Assembly (NCBI GenBank): GCA_030533445.1
Contig: CM060062.1
Location: 17,626,164 to 17,690,163 of the forward strand
Source: Cyprinodon diabolis
Lineage: Eukaryota; Chordata; Actinopteri; Cyprinodontiformes; Cyprinodontidae
DNA: 64,000 nt
Reading direction: 5' to 3'
Part shown: positions 1-12,500 of the stretch, piece by piece
Layout: each line of letters opens with the position of its first letter
How positions within the stretch are numbered: the first letter of the stretch is position 1
The notes under the pieces: generated by a model
The model's database searches: none
Seen by the model: only the letters and a program-made list of their open reading frames with translations
What the model was told of the DNA's origin: nothing
Translations under genes and position numbers: made by a program

Positions 1-3000
1 GCCAATACGGCCCTGGCAAGTGACGTCGGGGCTCCCCAGACCAACTGCTTACGCCTTTGAGGGCTGCTGAGGGAAGGAAAGAGGGCAAGTTCATGGGCAA
101 AGAGAGCTGTGTGCCACTTGTGCTGAAATCTGGGAAATAGACGTGCACAGCGTATCATGCACAAGCATAATATGGGTTGTCCATATTGAAACACAGTGGG
201 TAAAGCCCAGTTGGCGGGCTTCGCCCGCCTGCTAGGAGCCATCTCAGTGAAGAAAAAAATCACCAATGGCGGGCTCTGCCCGCCTTCTAAGAGCCATTGC
301 AGTGATGAAATCACCAATGGCGGGCTCCGCCCGCCTGCTAAGAGCCATTGCAGTGATGTAATCACCTTTGGCGGGCTCCGCCCGCCTGTTACCATTGGCG
401 GGCTCCGCCCGCCTTCTAAGAGCCATTGCAGTGATGAAATCACCAATGGCAATGAGCAATATGCCGGAATGTATGAGTGTGTATAAGGAAGAGGCTTTTA
501 TTCTGTAGAGTCCTTGTAGTCTTATTTTGAAAGTCTATCATGAATGTGCATCAAAAGATGGGTCACGCCCAGCAGTGATATAGAATCCATTTCCAAATGT
601 TAAATCACTGGTTTTCCATGTTATTAGGTGAATAGTTGCTGTATTACAGAGTAAATGGGAGACTTTTATTGTGAAATTTGCTCTGGGGTGTGTTTTGAAA
701 AGGTCACTAGAGTCTAATAAAAACAACCTGGAAGAGTTTGGGTCATAATGTTGAGCCATTTGCATCAATTAATGCATTAGTATAATCTAGAGGCTTTTAT
801 TTTGTAGGGTCCCTGGAGTCTTATTTTGAAAGTCCAACAGAGTTGTGTTTAGAGAAAATGTTCAGACCCATCAATGATAGTTGATGACTTTCCAATCGTT
901 AAATCACTCTTTTTCCATTTTATTAGGGCAGTAGATGAAGCGGAAATGGGAGGCTTTTATTTTGAAATTTGCCATAGGGTGTGTTTTAAACAGTCTCCTA
1001 GAGTCTATTCTCTAAAATGGGGTTGAGTTTGGGTCATAATGTTGAGCCATAAAGGGCAATAAATATATGTAAAAAATATAGAGGCTTTTATTTTGAAGGG
1101 TCCCTGGAGTCTTATTTTGAAAGTCTATCAGTGCTGAGTGGCAAGGGAAGTGTCATGGACGGCAGTCATATAGTATCCATTTCCCAATGTTAAATCAGTG
1201 CTTTCACCCTCCATTAGATTAATATGTGCTGTTTAAAACAGCAGAGGTAAAATCTGTTTGAAGCTTGGTAACCTTGACAACGCTTAATGAGCCTCTCACT
1301 GACACAGACAACAGCTGCACTCACTATTGGTTTCTTCTTCCCAGGCTTTTTTGTATGGGAAGAACGGCACCGAACAAACGACTGCTGAGCAAAAACCGTA
1401 TGAGTTATTAAAAAAAAAAATTTCACCATGAGCATCAGCAATCCTTCGACTCCAACTATACCAACTTTGGTGTATGTGTGTCATTCAGAACAATATTTAT
1501 GACGACTTGAAAACACATAGTCTGATTCGTTTTTCTCCCATCTTCAGCTTAAAAAGAATGGAGAAAGGCTGAAACTCATCGACTTTAGGTTGGTCTGGAG
1601 GGTTTTTAAGGAAAAGTATTAATCCTACCGTAATTCCGAAGACATTGTGTGAGTCCAGAGGTTTCAGTCTACAAACTGACCAAAAATGGTGACTGTAGGT
1701 CCAAATATGTGGCCGTGAGGGCGAGAATAAGATGTTTGATCTTAAAAAAATGGCCGCCTCACACTAAGATTTCAGCAGCTGCACTCTAGCAGGCTGCTGC
1801 AGAAGCTAACTGTCAGCTAGCTTCCAGGTGCTTACCCTCCGAACAAACGACTGCTGAGCAAAAACCGTAAAAGATATCTGAAAAATTCTTTCAGTGAAAG
1901 CAACATCTATCCTTTGTCTCAGACTGGGGTAACCTTCATGTCTGTAGGTCTTTCACAACCCAAAACGAAGCACAAACAAAATGGTTGGCCCACCTGCTCC
2001 TCCCTTTGTTTGAACTGCAGGACCTCACTCTCACTCACCTTTTAGCTGCTAAAGCACCCCTCCGAACAAACGACTGCTGAGTAAAAACCGTAAAAGGTGT
2101 CTGAAAAATTCTTTTTATCTAAGCGACAGCTATATCTTGTCTTCAATTGGAGTAACTTTCATGGCTGTAGGTCATCTACAAACTGAATGGGAAGAGAAAG
2201 AAAAAGAAAAAACGTTTCATCACACCTAAGCTTCTAATTGAGCTAGCTGCAGCAGGTCACTGTCACTCAGCTTTCAGGTGCTTAAAATGTCCTCCGAACA
2301 AACGACTGCTGAGCAAAAACCGTATGAGTTATTCAAAAAAAGTTTTCACCGTGAGCGTCAGTCATCCTTCGACTCCAACTATGCCAACTTTGGTGTATGT
2401 GTGTCATTCAGAAAAATATTTATGACGAGTTGAAAACACATAGTCTGATTCGTTTTTCTCCCCTCTTCTGCTCCAAAACCAATGAAAAACGGCTCTGATT
2501 TTCATCGACTTTAGGTCGGTCTGGAGGGTTTTTAAGGAAAAGTATTAATCCTACCGTAATTCCGAAGATATTGTGTGGGTCCAGAGATTTCAGTCTACAA
2601 ACTGACCAAAAATGGTGACTCTAGCTATAAATATGTGGCCGTGAGGGCGAGTTTAAAATGTTTTTTTGTGTTTAAAAAACGCCTGCCTCACACTCTAGCT
2701 TTTCAGTTGCTCCACTCTAGCAGGCTGGATTTTGCTAAAACTTTGTGGCGCTTGAGGTCTGATTATACAAAAACCGTAGCAGTTATCAACATACCGTCTT
2801 CAGTTTTAAATAGACGAAGGATTTATCTACAAACTGAGCTTCAAACTGTTTTTCTAGGTGAATGTATGCCGACACAGTGAAGTGCTGTTTTTTATGCTTT
2901 TTTTTTCCTCTCCCCATTCATTTCCTATGGGATTTTTTTGCGACGTTTTCGCTAATAATTCGCAAACCTTCGGACTAATGAGAAAGTTTTATACAAGCAC

Positions 3001-3168
3001 ACATCACCCCATTGGTCCCGACGCGTGTGCCAACTTTGGGCCCGATCCGCCAAACCGTGCGGGACTAGTTACGTGCCGAAGTTTTGGGTATACGGGAGAA
3101 TTATAATAACTAGAAAATTTCTAAAGAAATTTTGAGGGGGGCCACCTACTGCCCGTCTGGGGAACCGG
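1..3168 (+). repeat. Macrosatellite unit 1 (patchwork)
   Basis: This 3168-bp unit has the five-hairpin block of units 2, 3, 7, 9 and 10. Around 840-1240 it instead carries the variants of units 8 and 11, such as tgtttagagaaaatg, catggacggcag and tcagtgctttcacc. Near 2098 it carries aggtgtctg, otherwise seen only in unit 5. It is therefore a mosaic of unit types. Confidence 0.9.
3114..3133. repeat. Perfect palindrome at unit junction
   Basis: AAAATTTCT, then AA, then AGAAATTTT: two 9-bp arms. The same 20 bp occur at every complete unit junction (for example about 6280, 9450, 13046, 18304, 21611 and 27977), just 5' of ggggggccacctactgcccg. Its conservation may only reflect homogenisation. Confidence 0.9.
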
Positions 3169-3380
3169 GCCAATACGGCCCTGGCAAGTGACGTCGGGGC
3201 TCCCCAGACCAACTGCTTACGCCTTTGAGGGCTGCTGAGGGAAGGAAAGAGGGCAAGTTCATGGGCAAAGAGAGCTGTGTGCCACTTGTGCTGAAATCTG
3301 GGAAATAGACGTGCACAGAGTATGATGCACAAGGGTAATATGGGTTGTCCATATTGAAACACAGTGGGTAAAGCCCAGTT

Positions 3381-3620
3381 GGCGGGCTTCGCCCGCCTGC
3401 TAGGAGCCATCTCAGTGAAGAAAAAAATCACCAATGGCGGGCTCTGCCCGCCTTCTAAGAGCCATTGCAGTGATGAAATCACCAATGGCGGGCTCCGCCC
3501 GCCTGCTAAGAGCCATTGCAGTGATGTAATCACCTTTGGCGGGCTCCGCCCGCCTGTTACCATTGGCGGGCTCCGCCCGCCTTCTAAGAGCCATTGCAGT
3601 GATGAAATCACCAATGGCAA
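3381..3620 (+). repeat. 51-bp GC-hairpin modules (example from unit 2)
   Basis: Five modules open with ggcgggctccgcccgcc or a one-base variant. GGCGGGC and GCCCGCC can pair as a 7-bp stem around TCC. Each is followed by an AT-richer spacer (taagagccattgcagtgatg). Starts are 3381, 3436, 3487, 3538 and 3565, so the main step is 51 bp, with one 55-bp and one 27-bp step. Equivalent blocks lie near 213-452, 6549-6788, 9718-9900, 13314-13430, 16356-16565, 18572-18800, 21880-22140, 25080-25318, 28250-28490 and 31420-31680, with module number varying. Confidence 0.93.
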
Positions 3621-3658
3621 TGAGCAATATGCCAGAATGTATGAGTGTGTATAAGGAA

Positions 3659-4540
3659 GAGGCTTTTATTCTGTAGAGTCCTTGTAGTCTTATTTTGAAA
3701 GTCTATCATGAATGTGCATCAAAAGATGGGTCACGCCCAGCAGTGATATAGAATCCATTTCCAAATGTTAAATCACTGGTTTTCCATGTTATTAGGTGAA
3801 TAGTTGCTGTATTACAGAGTAAATGGGAGACTTTTATTGTGAAATTTGCTCTGGGGTGTGTTTTGAAAAGGTCACTAGAGTCTAATAAAAACAACCTGGA
3901 AGAGTTTGGGTCATAATGTTGAGCCATTTGCATCAATTAATGCATTACTATAATCTAGAGGCTTTTATTTTGTAGGGTCCCTGGAGTCTTATTTTGAAAG
4001 TCCAACAGAGTTGTGTTTATAGAAAATGTTCAGACCCGTCAATGATAGTTGATTACTTTCCAATCGTTAAATCACTCTTTTTCCATGTTATTAGGGCAGT
4101 AGATGAAGCGGAAATGGGAGGCTTTTATTTTGAAATTTGCTATAGGGTGTGTTTTAAACAGTCTCCTAGAGTCTATTCTCTAAAACGGGGTTGAGTTTGG
4201 GTCATAATGTTGAGCCATATAGAGCAATAAATATATGTAAAAAATATAGAGGCTTTTATTTTGTAGGGTCCCTGGAGTCTTATTTTGAAAGTCTATCAGT
4301 GCTGAGTGGCAAGGGAAGTGTCATGTACAGCAGTCATATAGTATCCATTTCCCAATGTTAAATCAGTCCTTTCACCCTCCATTAGATTAATATGTGCTGT
4401 TTAAAACAGCAGAGGTAAAATCTGTTTGAAGCTTGGTAACCTTGACAACGCTTAACGAGCCTCTCACTGACACAGACAACAGCTGCACTCACTATTGGTT
4501 TCTTCTTCCCAGGCTTTTTTGTATGGGAAGAACGGCACCG
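3659..4540 (+). repeat. ~295-bp AT-rich subrepeats (example from unit 2)
   Basis: The motif gaggcttttatt starts at 3659, 3958 and 4249 (steps 299 and 291). It is followed each time by tgtag-gtcc-tgtagtcttattttgaaagt-like sequence. A second motif, ga(g/c)ttttatt with gaaattt, lies at 3828 and 4118 (step 290), and ttaaatcac with ttttccat recurs between them. The left half of each unit is therefore about three diverged copies of an older repeat. I see no coding signal. Confidence 0.8.
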
Positions 4541-5840
4541 AACAAACGACTACTGATCAAAAACCGTATGAGTTATTCAAAAAACATTTTCACCATGAGC
4601 ATCAGCAATCCTTCGACTCCAACTATACCAACTTTGGTGTATGTGTGTCATTCAGAAAAATATTTATGACGAGTTGAAAACACATAGTCTGATTCGTTTT
4701 TCTCCCATCTTCAGCTCAAAAAGAATGGAGAAAGGCTGAAACTCTCATCCACTTTAGGTTGGTCTGGAGGGTTTTTAAGGCAAAGTATTAATCCTACCGT
4801 AATTCCGAAGACATTGTGTGAGTCCAGAGGTTTCAGTCTACAAACTGACCAAAAATGGTGACTGTAGCTCCAAATATGTGGCCGTGAGGGCGAGAATAAG
4901 ATGTTTGATCTTAAAAAATGGCCGCCTCACACTAAGATTTCAGCAGCTGCACTCTAGCAGGCTGCTGCAGAAGCTAACTGTCAGCTAGCTTCCAGGTGCT
5001 TACCCTCCGAACAAACGACTGCTGAGCAAAAACCGTAAAAGATATCTGAAAAATTCTTTCAGTGAAAGCAACATCTATCCTTTGTCTCAGACTGGGGTAA
5101 CCTTCATGTCTGTAGGTCTTTCACAACCCAAAACGAAGCACAAACAAAATGGTTGGCCCACCTGCTCCTCCCTTTGTTTGAACTGCAGGACCTCACTCTC
5201 ACTCACCTTTTAGCTGCTAAAGCACCCCTCCGAACAAACGACTGCTGAGTAAAAACCGTAAAAGGTATCTGAAAAATTCTTTTTATCTAAGCGACAGCTA
5301 TATCTTGTCTTCAATTGGAGTAACTTTCATGGCTGTAGGTCATCTACAAACTGAATGGGAAGAGAAAGAAAAAGAAAAAACGTTTCATCACACCTAAGCT
5401 TCTAATTGAGCTAGCTGCAGCAGGTCACTGTCACTCAGCTTTCAGGTGCTTAAAATGTCCTCCGAACAAACGACTGCTGAGCAAAAACCGTATGAGTTAT
5501 TCAAAAAATTTTTTCACCGTGAGCGTCAGTCATCCTTCGACTCCAACTATGCCAACTTTGGTGTATGTGTGTCATTCAGAAAAATATTTATGACGAGTTT
5601 AAAACACATAGTCGGATTCGTTTTTCTCCCCTCTTCTGCTCCAAAACCAATGAAAAACGGCTCTGATTTTCATCGACTTTAGGTCGGTCTGGAGGGTTTT
5701 TAAGGAAAAGTATTAATCCTACCGTAATTCCGAAGATATTGTGTGGGTCCAGAGATTTCAGTCTACAAACTGACCAAAAATGGTGACTCTAGCTATAAAT
5801 ATGTGGCCGTGAGGGCGAGTTTAAAATGTTTTTTTGTGTT
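4538..5840 (+). repeat. ~230-bp core subrepeats and 924-bp internal duplication (example from unit 2)
   Basis: The core ccgaacaaacgact(g/a)ctga occurs at 4538, 5007, 5230 and 5462. Adjacent steps are 223 and 232 bp, and 469 bp (about twice that) separates the first pair. The sequence from 4538 to about 4915 (copy A) is repeated from 5462 to about 5840 (copy B) at offset 924-925, including tccttcgactccaact and attaatcctaccgtaattcc. The right half of the macrosatellite thus grew from a ~230-bp primordial repeat. Confidence 0.85.
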
Positions 5841-6336
5841 TAAAAAACGCCTGCCTCACACTCTAGCTTTTCAGTTGCTCCACTCTAGCAGGCTGGATTT
5901 TGCTAAAACTTTGTGGCGCTTGAGGTCTGATTATACAAAAACCGTAGCAGTTATCAACATACCGTCTTCAGTTTTAAATAGACGAAGGATTTATCTACAA
6001 ACTGAGCTTCAAACTGTTTTTCTAGGTGAATGTATGCCGACACAGTGAAGTGCTGTTTTTTATGCTTTTTTTTTCCTCTCCCCATTCATTTCCTATGGGA
6101 TTTTTTTGCGACGTTTTCGCTAATAATTCGCAAACCTTCGGACTAATGAGAAAGTTTTATACAAGCACACATCACCCCATTGGTCCCGACGCGTGTGCCA
6201 ACTTTGGGCCCGATCCGCCAAACCGTGCGGGACTAGTTACGCGCCGAAGTTTTGGGTATACGGGAGAATTATAATAACTAGAAAATTTCTAAAGAAATTT
6301 TGAGGGGGGCCACCTACTGCCCGTCTGGGGAACCGG

Positions 6337-9300
6337 GCCAATACGGCCCTGGCAAGTGACGTCGGGGCTCCCCAGACCAACTGCTTACGCCTTTGAGGGC
6401 TGCTGAGGGAAGGAAAGAGGGCAAGTTCATGGGCAAAGAGAGCTGTGTGCCACTTGTGCTGACATCTGGGAAATAGACGTGCACAGCGTATGATGCACAA
6501 GGGTAATATGGGTTGTCCATATTGAAACACAGTGGGTAAAGCCCAGTTGGCGGGCTTCGCCCGCCTGCTAGGAGCCATCTCAGTGAAGAAAAAAATCACC
6601 AATGGCGGGCTCTGCCCGCCTTCTAAGAGCCATTGCAGTGATGAAATCACCAATGGCGGGCTCCGCCCGCCTGCTAAGAGCCATTGCAGTGATGTAATCA
6701 CCTTTGGCGGGCTCCGCCCGCCTGTTACCATTGGCGGGCTCCGCCCTCCTTCTAAGAGCCATTGCAGTGATGAAATCACCAATGGCAATGAGCAATATGC
6801 CAGAATGTATGAGTGTGTATAAGGAAGAGGCTTTTATTCTGTAGAGTCCTTGTAGTCTTATTTTGAAAGTCTATCATGAATGTGCATCAAAAGATGGGTC
6901 ACGCCCAGCAGTGATATAGAATCCATTTCCAAATGTTAAATCACTGGTTTTCCATGTTATTAGGTGAATAGTTGCTTTATTACAGAGTAAATGGGAGACT
7001 TTTATTGTGAAATTTGCTCTGGGGTGTGTTTTGAAAAGGTCACTAGAGTCTAATAAAAACAACCTGGAAGAGTTTGGGTCATAATGTTGAGCCATTTGCA
7101 TCAATTAATGCATTAGTATAATCTAGAGGCTTTTATTTTGTAGGGTCGCTGGAGTCTTATTTTGAAAGTCCAACAGAGTTGTGTTTATAGAAAATGTTCA
7201 GACCCGTCAATGATAGTTGATTACTTTCCAATCGTTAAATCACTCTTTTTCCATGTTATTAGGGCAGTAGATGAAGCGGAAATGGGAAGCTTTTATTTTG
7301 AAATTTGCTATAGGGTGTGTTTTAAACAGTCTCCTAGAGTCTATTCTCTAAAACGGGGTTGAGTTTGGGTCATAATGTTGAGCCATATAGGGCAATAAAT
7401 ATATGTAAAAAATATAGAGGCTTTTATTTTGTAGGGTCCCTGGAGTCTTATTTTGAAAGTCTATCAGTGCTGAGTGGCAAGGGAAGTGTCATGGACAGCA
7501 GTCATATAGTATCCATTTCCCAATGTTAAATCAGTCCTTTCACCCTCCATTAGATTAATATGTGCTGTTTAAAACAGCAGAGGTAAAATCTGTTTGAAGC
7601 TTGGTAACCTTGACAACGCTTAACGAGCCTCTCACTGACACAGACAACAGCTGCACTCACTATTGGTTTCTTCTTCCCAGGCTTTTTTGTATGGGAAGAA
7701 CGGCACCGAACAAACGACTACTGATCAAAAACCGTATGAGTTATTCAAAAAACATTTTCACCATGAGCATCAGCAATCCTTCGACTCCAACTATACCAAC
7801 TTTGGTGTATGTGTGTCATTCAGAAAAATATTTATGACGAGTTGAAAACACATAGTCTGATTCGTTTCTCTCCCATCTTCAGCTCAAAAAGAATAGAGAA
7901 AGGCTGAAACTCTCATCGACTTTAGGTTGGTCTGGAGGGTTTTTAAGGAAAAGTATTAATCCTACCGTAATTCCGAAGACATTGTGTGAGTCCAGAGGTT
8001 TCAGTCTACAAACTGACCAAAAATGGTGACTGTAGCTCCAAATATGTGGCCGTGAGGGCGAGAATAAGATGTTTGATCTGAAAAAAATGGCCGCCTCACA
8101 CTAAGATTTCAGCAGCTGCACTCTAGCAGGCTGCTGCAGAAGCTAACTGTCAGCTAGCTTCCAGGTGCTTACCCTCCGAACAAACGACTGCTGAGCAAAA
8201 ACCGTAAAAGATATCTGAAAAATTCTTTCAGTGAAAGCAACATCTATCCTTTGTCTCAGACTGGGGTAACCTTCATGTCTGTAGGTCTTTCACAACCCAA
8301 AACGAAGCACAAACAAAATGGTTGGCCCACCTGCTCCTCCCTTTCTTTTAACTGCAGGACCTCACTCTCACTCACCTTTTAGCTGCTAAAGCACCCCTCC
8401 GAACAAACGACTGCTGAGTAAAAACCGTAAAAGGTATCTGAAAAATTCTTTTTATCTAAGCGACAGCTATATCTTGTCTTCGATTGGAGTAACTTTCATG
8501 GCTGTAGGTCATCTACAAACTGAATGGGAAGAGAAAGAAAAAGAAAAAACGTTTCATCACACCTAAGCTTCTAATTGAGCTAGCTGCAGCAGGTCACTGT
8601 CACTCAGCTTTCAGGTGCTTAAAATGTCCTCCGAACAAACGACTGCTGAGCAAAAACCGTATGAGTTATTCAAAAAATTTTTTCACCGTGAGCGTCAGTC
8701 ATCCTTCGACTCCAACTATGCCAACTTTGGTGTATGTGTGTCATTCAGAAAAATATTTATGACGAGTTTAAAACACATAGTCTGATTCGTTTTTCTCCCC
8801 TCTTCTGCTCCAAAACCAATGAAAAACGGCTCTGATTTTCATCGACTTTAGGTCGGTCTGGAGGGTTTTTAAGGAAAAGTATTAATCCTACCGTAATTCC
8901 GAAGATATTGTGTGGGTCCAGAGATTTCAGTCTACAAACTGACCAAAAATGGTGACTCTAGCTATAAATATGTGGCCGTGAGGGCGAGTTTAAAATGTTT
9001 TTTTGTGTTTAAAAAACGCCTGCCTCACACTCTAGCTTTTCAGTTGCTCCACTCTAGCAGGCTGGATTTTGCTAAAACTTTGTGGCGCTTGAGGTCTGAT
9101 TATACAAAAACCGTAGCAGTTATCAACATACCGTCTTCAGTTTTAAATAGACGAAGGATTTATCTACAAACTGAGCTTCAAACTGTTTTTCTAGGTGAAT
9201 GTATGCCGACACAGTGAAGTGCTGTTTTTTATGCTTTTTTTTTCCTCTCCCCATTCATTTCCTATGGGATTTTTTTGCGACGTTTTCGCTAATAATTCGC

Positions 9301-9505
9301 AAACCTTCGGACTAATGAGAAAGTTTTATACAAGCACACATCACCCCATTGGTCCCGACGCGTGTGCCAACTTTGGGCCCGATCCGCCAAACCGTGCGGG
9401 ACTAGTTAGGTGCCGAAGTTTTGGGTATACGGGAGAATTATAATAACTAGAAAATTTCTAAAGAAATTTTGAGGGGGGCCACCTACTGCCCGTCTGGGGA
9501 ACCGG
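6337..9505 (+). repeat. Macrosatellite unit 3
   Basis: The unit is 3169 bp with five hairpin modules (6549-6788). Its second half carries ttcgtttctctccc and aagaatagag, as in unit 9. One hairpin arm is altered (gcgggctccgccctcc near 6733). Confidence 0.9.
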
Positions 9506-12500
9506 GCCAATACGGCCCTGGCAAGTGACGTCGGGGCTCCCCAGACCAACTGCTTACGCCTTTGAGGGCTGCTGAGGGAAGGAAAGAGGGCAAGTTCATG
9601 GGCAAAGAGAGCTGTGTGCCACTTGTGCTGAAATCTGGGAAATAGACGTGCACAGCGTATGATGCACAAGGGTAATATGGGTTGTCCATATTGAAACACA
9701 GTGGGTAAAGCCCAGTTGGCGGGCTCTGCCCGCCTTCTAAGAGCCATTGCAGTGATGAAATCACCAATGGCGGGCTCCGCCCGCCTGCTAAGAGCCATTG
9801 CAGTGATGTAATCACCTTTGGCGGGCTCCGCCCGCCTGTTACCATTGGCGGGCTCCGCCCGCCTTCTAAGAGCCATTGCAGTGATGAAATCACCAATGGC
9901 AATGAGCAATATGCCAGAATGTATGAGTGTGTATAAGGAAGAGGCTTTTATTCTGTAGAGTCCTTGTAGTCTTATTTTGAAAGTCTATCATGAATGTGCA
10001 TCAAAAGATGGGTCACGCCCAGCAGTGATATAGAATCCATTTCCAAATGTTAAATCACTGGTTTTCCATGTTATTAGGTGAATAGTTGCTGTATTACAGA
10101 GTAAATGGGAGACTTTTATTGTGAAATTTGCTCTGGGTGTGTTTTGAAAAGGTCACTAGAGTCTAATAAAAACAACCTGGAAGAGTTTGGGTCATAATGT
10201 TGAGCCATTTGCATCAATTAATGCATTAGTATAATCTAGAGGCTTTTATTTTGTAGGGTCCCTGGAGTCTTATTTTGAAAGTCCAACAGAGTTGTGTTTA
10301 TAGAAAATGTTCAGACCCGTCAATGATAGTTGATTACTTTCCAATCGTTAAATCACTCTTTTTCCATGTTATTAGGGCAGTAGATGAAGCGGAAATGGGA
10401 GGCTTTTATTTTGAAATTTGCTACAGGGTGTGTTTTAAACAGTCTCCTAGAGTCTATTCTCTAAAACGGGGTTGAGTTTGGGTCATAATGTTGAGCCATA
10501 TAGGGCAATAAATATATGTAAAAAATATAGAGGCTTTTATTTTGTAGGGTCCCTGGAGTCTTATTTTGAAAGTCTATCAGTGCTGAGTGGCAAGGGAAGT
10601 GTCATGGACAGCAGTCATATAGTATCCATTTCCCAATGTTAAATCAGTCCTTTCACCCTCCATTAGATTAATATGTGCTGTTTAAAACAGCAGAGGTAAA
10701 ATCTGTTTGAAGCTTGGTAACCTTGACAACGCTTAACGAGCCTCTCACTGACACAGACAACAGCTGCACTCACTATTGGTTTCTTCTTCCCAGGCTTTTT
10801 TGTATGGGAAGAACGGCACCGAACAAACGACTACTGATCAAAAACCGTATGAGTTATTCAAAAAACATTTTCACCATGAGCATCAGCAATCCTTCGACTC
10901 CAACTATACCAACTTTGGTGTATGTGTGTCATTCAGAAAAATATTTATGACGAGTTGAAAACACATAGTCTGATTCGTTTCTCTCCCATCTTCAGCTCAA
11001 AAAGAATAGAGAAAGGCTGAAACTCTCATCGACTTTAGGTTGGTCTGGACGGTTTTTAAGGAAAAGTATTAATCCTACCGTAATTCCGAAGACATTGTGT
11101 GAGTCCAGAGGTTTCAGTCTACAAACTGACCAAAAATGGTGACTGTAGCTCCAAATATGTGGCCGTGAGGGCGAGAATAAGATGTTTGATCTTAAAAGAA
11201 TGGCCGCCTCACACTAAGATTTCAGCAGCTGCACTCTAGCAGGCTGCTGCAGAAGCTAACTGTCAGCTAGCTTCCAGGTGCTTACCCTCCGAACAAACGA
11301 CTGCTGAGCAAAAACCGTAAAAGATATCTGAAAAATTCTTTCAGTGAAAGCAACATCTATCCTTTGTCTCAGACTGGGGTAACCTTCATGTCTGTAGGTC
11401 TTTCACAACCCAAAACGAAGCACAAACAAAATGGTTGGCCCACCTGCTCCTCCCTTTGTTTGAACTGCAGGACCTCACTCTCACTCACCTTTTAGCTGCT
11501 AAAGCACCCCTCCGAACAAACGACTGCTGAGTAAAAACCGTAAAAGGTATCTGAAAAATTATTTTTATCTAAGCGACAGCTATATCTTGTCTTCAATTGG
11601 AGTAACTTTCATGGCTGTAGGTCATCTACAACCTGAATGGGAAGAGAAAGAAAAAGAAAAAACGTTTTGTCACACCTGATCTTCTAATTGAGCTAGCTGC
11701 AGCAGGACACTCTCCCCCAGCTTTCAGCTGCTTAAAATGTCCTCCGAACAAACGACTGCTGAGCAAAAACCGTATGAGTTATTCAAAATATTTTTTCACC
11801 GTGAGCGTCAGCCATCCTTCGACTCCAACTATGCCAACTTTGGTGTATGTGTGTCATTCAGAAAAATATTTATGACGAGTTTAAAACACATAGTCTGATT
11901 CGTTTTTCTCCCCTCTTCTGCTCCAAAACCAATGAAAAACGGCTCTGATTTTCATCGACTTTAGGTCGGTCTGGAGGGTTTTTAAGGAAAAGTATTAATC
12001 CTACCGTAATTCCGAAGATATTGTGTGGGTCCAGAGATTTCAGTCTACAAACTGACCAAAAATGGTGACTCTAGCTATAAATATGTGGCCGTGAGGGCGA
12101 GTTTAAAATGTTTTTTTGTGTTTAAAAAACGCCTGCCTCACACTCTAGCTTTTCAGTTGCTCCACTCTAGCAGGCTGGATTTTGCTAAAACTTTGTGGCG
12201 CTTGAGGTCTGATTATACAAAAACCGTAGCAGTTATCAACATACCGTCTTCAGTTTTAAATAGACGAAGGATTTATCTACAAACTGAGCTTCAAACTGTT
12301 TTTCTAGGTGAATGTATGCCGACACAGTGAAGTGCTGTTTTTTATGCTTTTTTTTTCCTCTCCCCATTCATTTCCTATGGGATTTTTTTGCGACGTTTTC
12401 GCTAATAATTCGCAAACCTTCGGACTAATGAGAAAGTTTTATACAAGCACACATCACCCCATTGGTCCCGACGCGTGTGCCAACTTTGGGCCCGATCCGC

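Larger units (their letters stand above)
3169..6336 (+). repeat. Macrosatellite unit 2 (chimera of unit-9-type and unit-8-type)
   Basis: I use this 3168-bp unit as the reference. Its left half shares private variants with unit 9 (acagagtatgatg, gcattactataatc, tatagagcaataaat, catgtacagc). From about 4690 it shares variants with units 8 and 11 (ttcgtttttctcccatc, ctcatccac, aaggcaaag, catagtcgg), where unit 9 differs. Confidence 0.9.

Noticed and set aside
2575..2880. A 101-codon frame (MGPEISVYKL...) repeated in every macrosatellite unit, with overlapping 82-, 78- and 66-codon frames.
   Set aside because: Its persistence is explained by unit homogenisation. It sits in the subrepeat block, where related frames are broken, and there is no recognisable domain or start context. 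A selection test would need units diverged enough to compare.
3069..3620. A 183-codon minus frame and 96-codon plus frame across the hairpin block.
   Set aside because: The 51-bp module is 17 codons long, so frames stay open by arithmetic. The peptides are simple repeats (GGLRPPSKSHCSDEITN) and are mirrored on the other strand.
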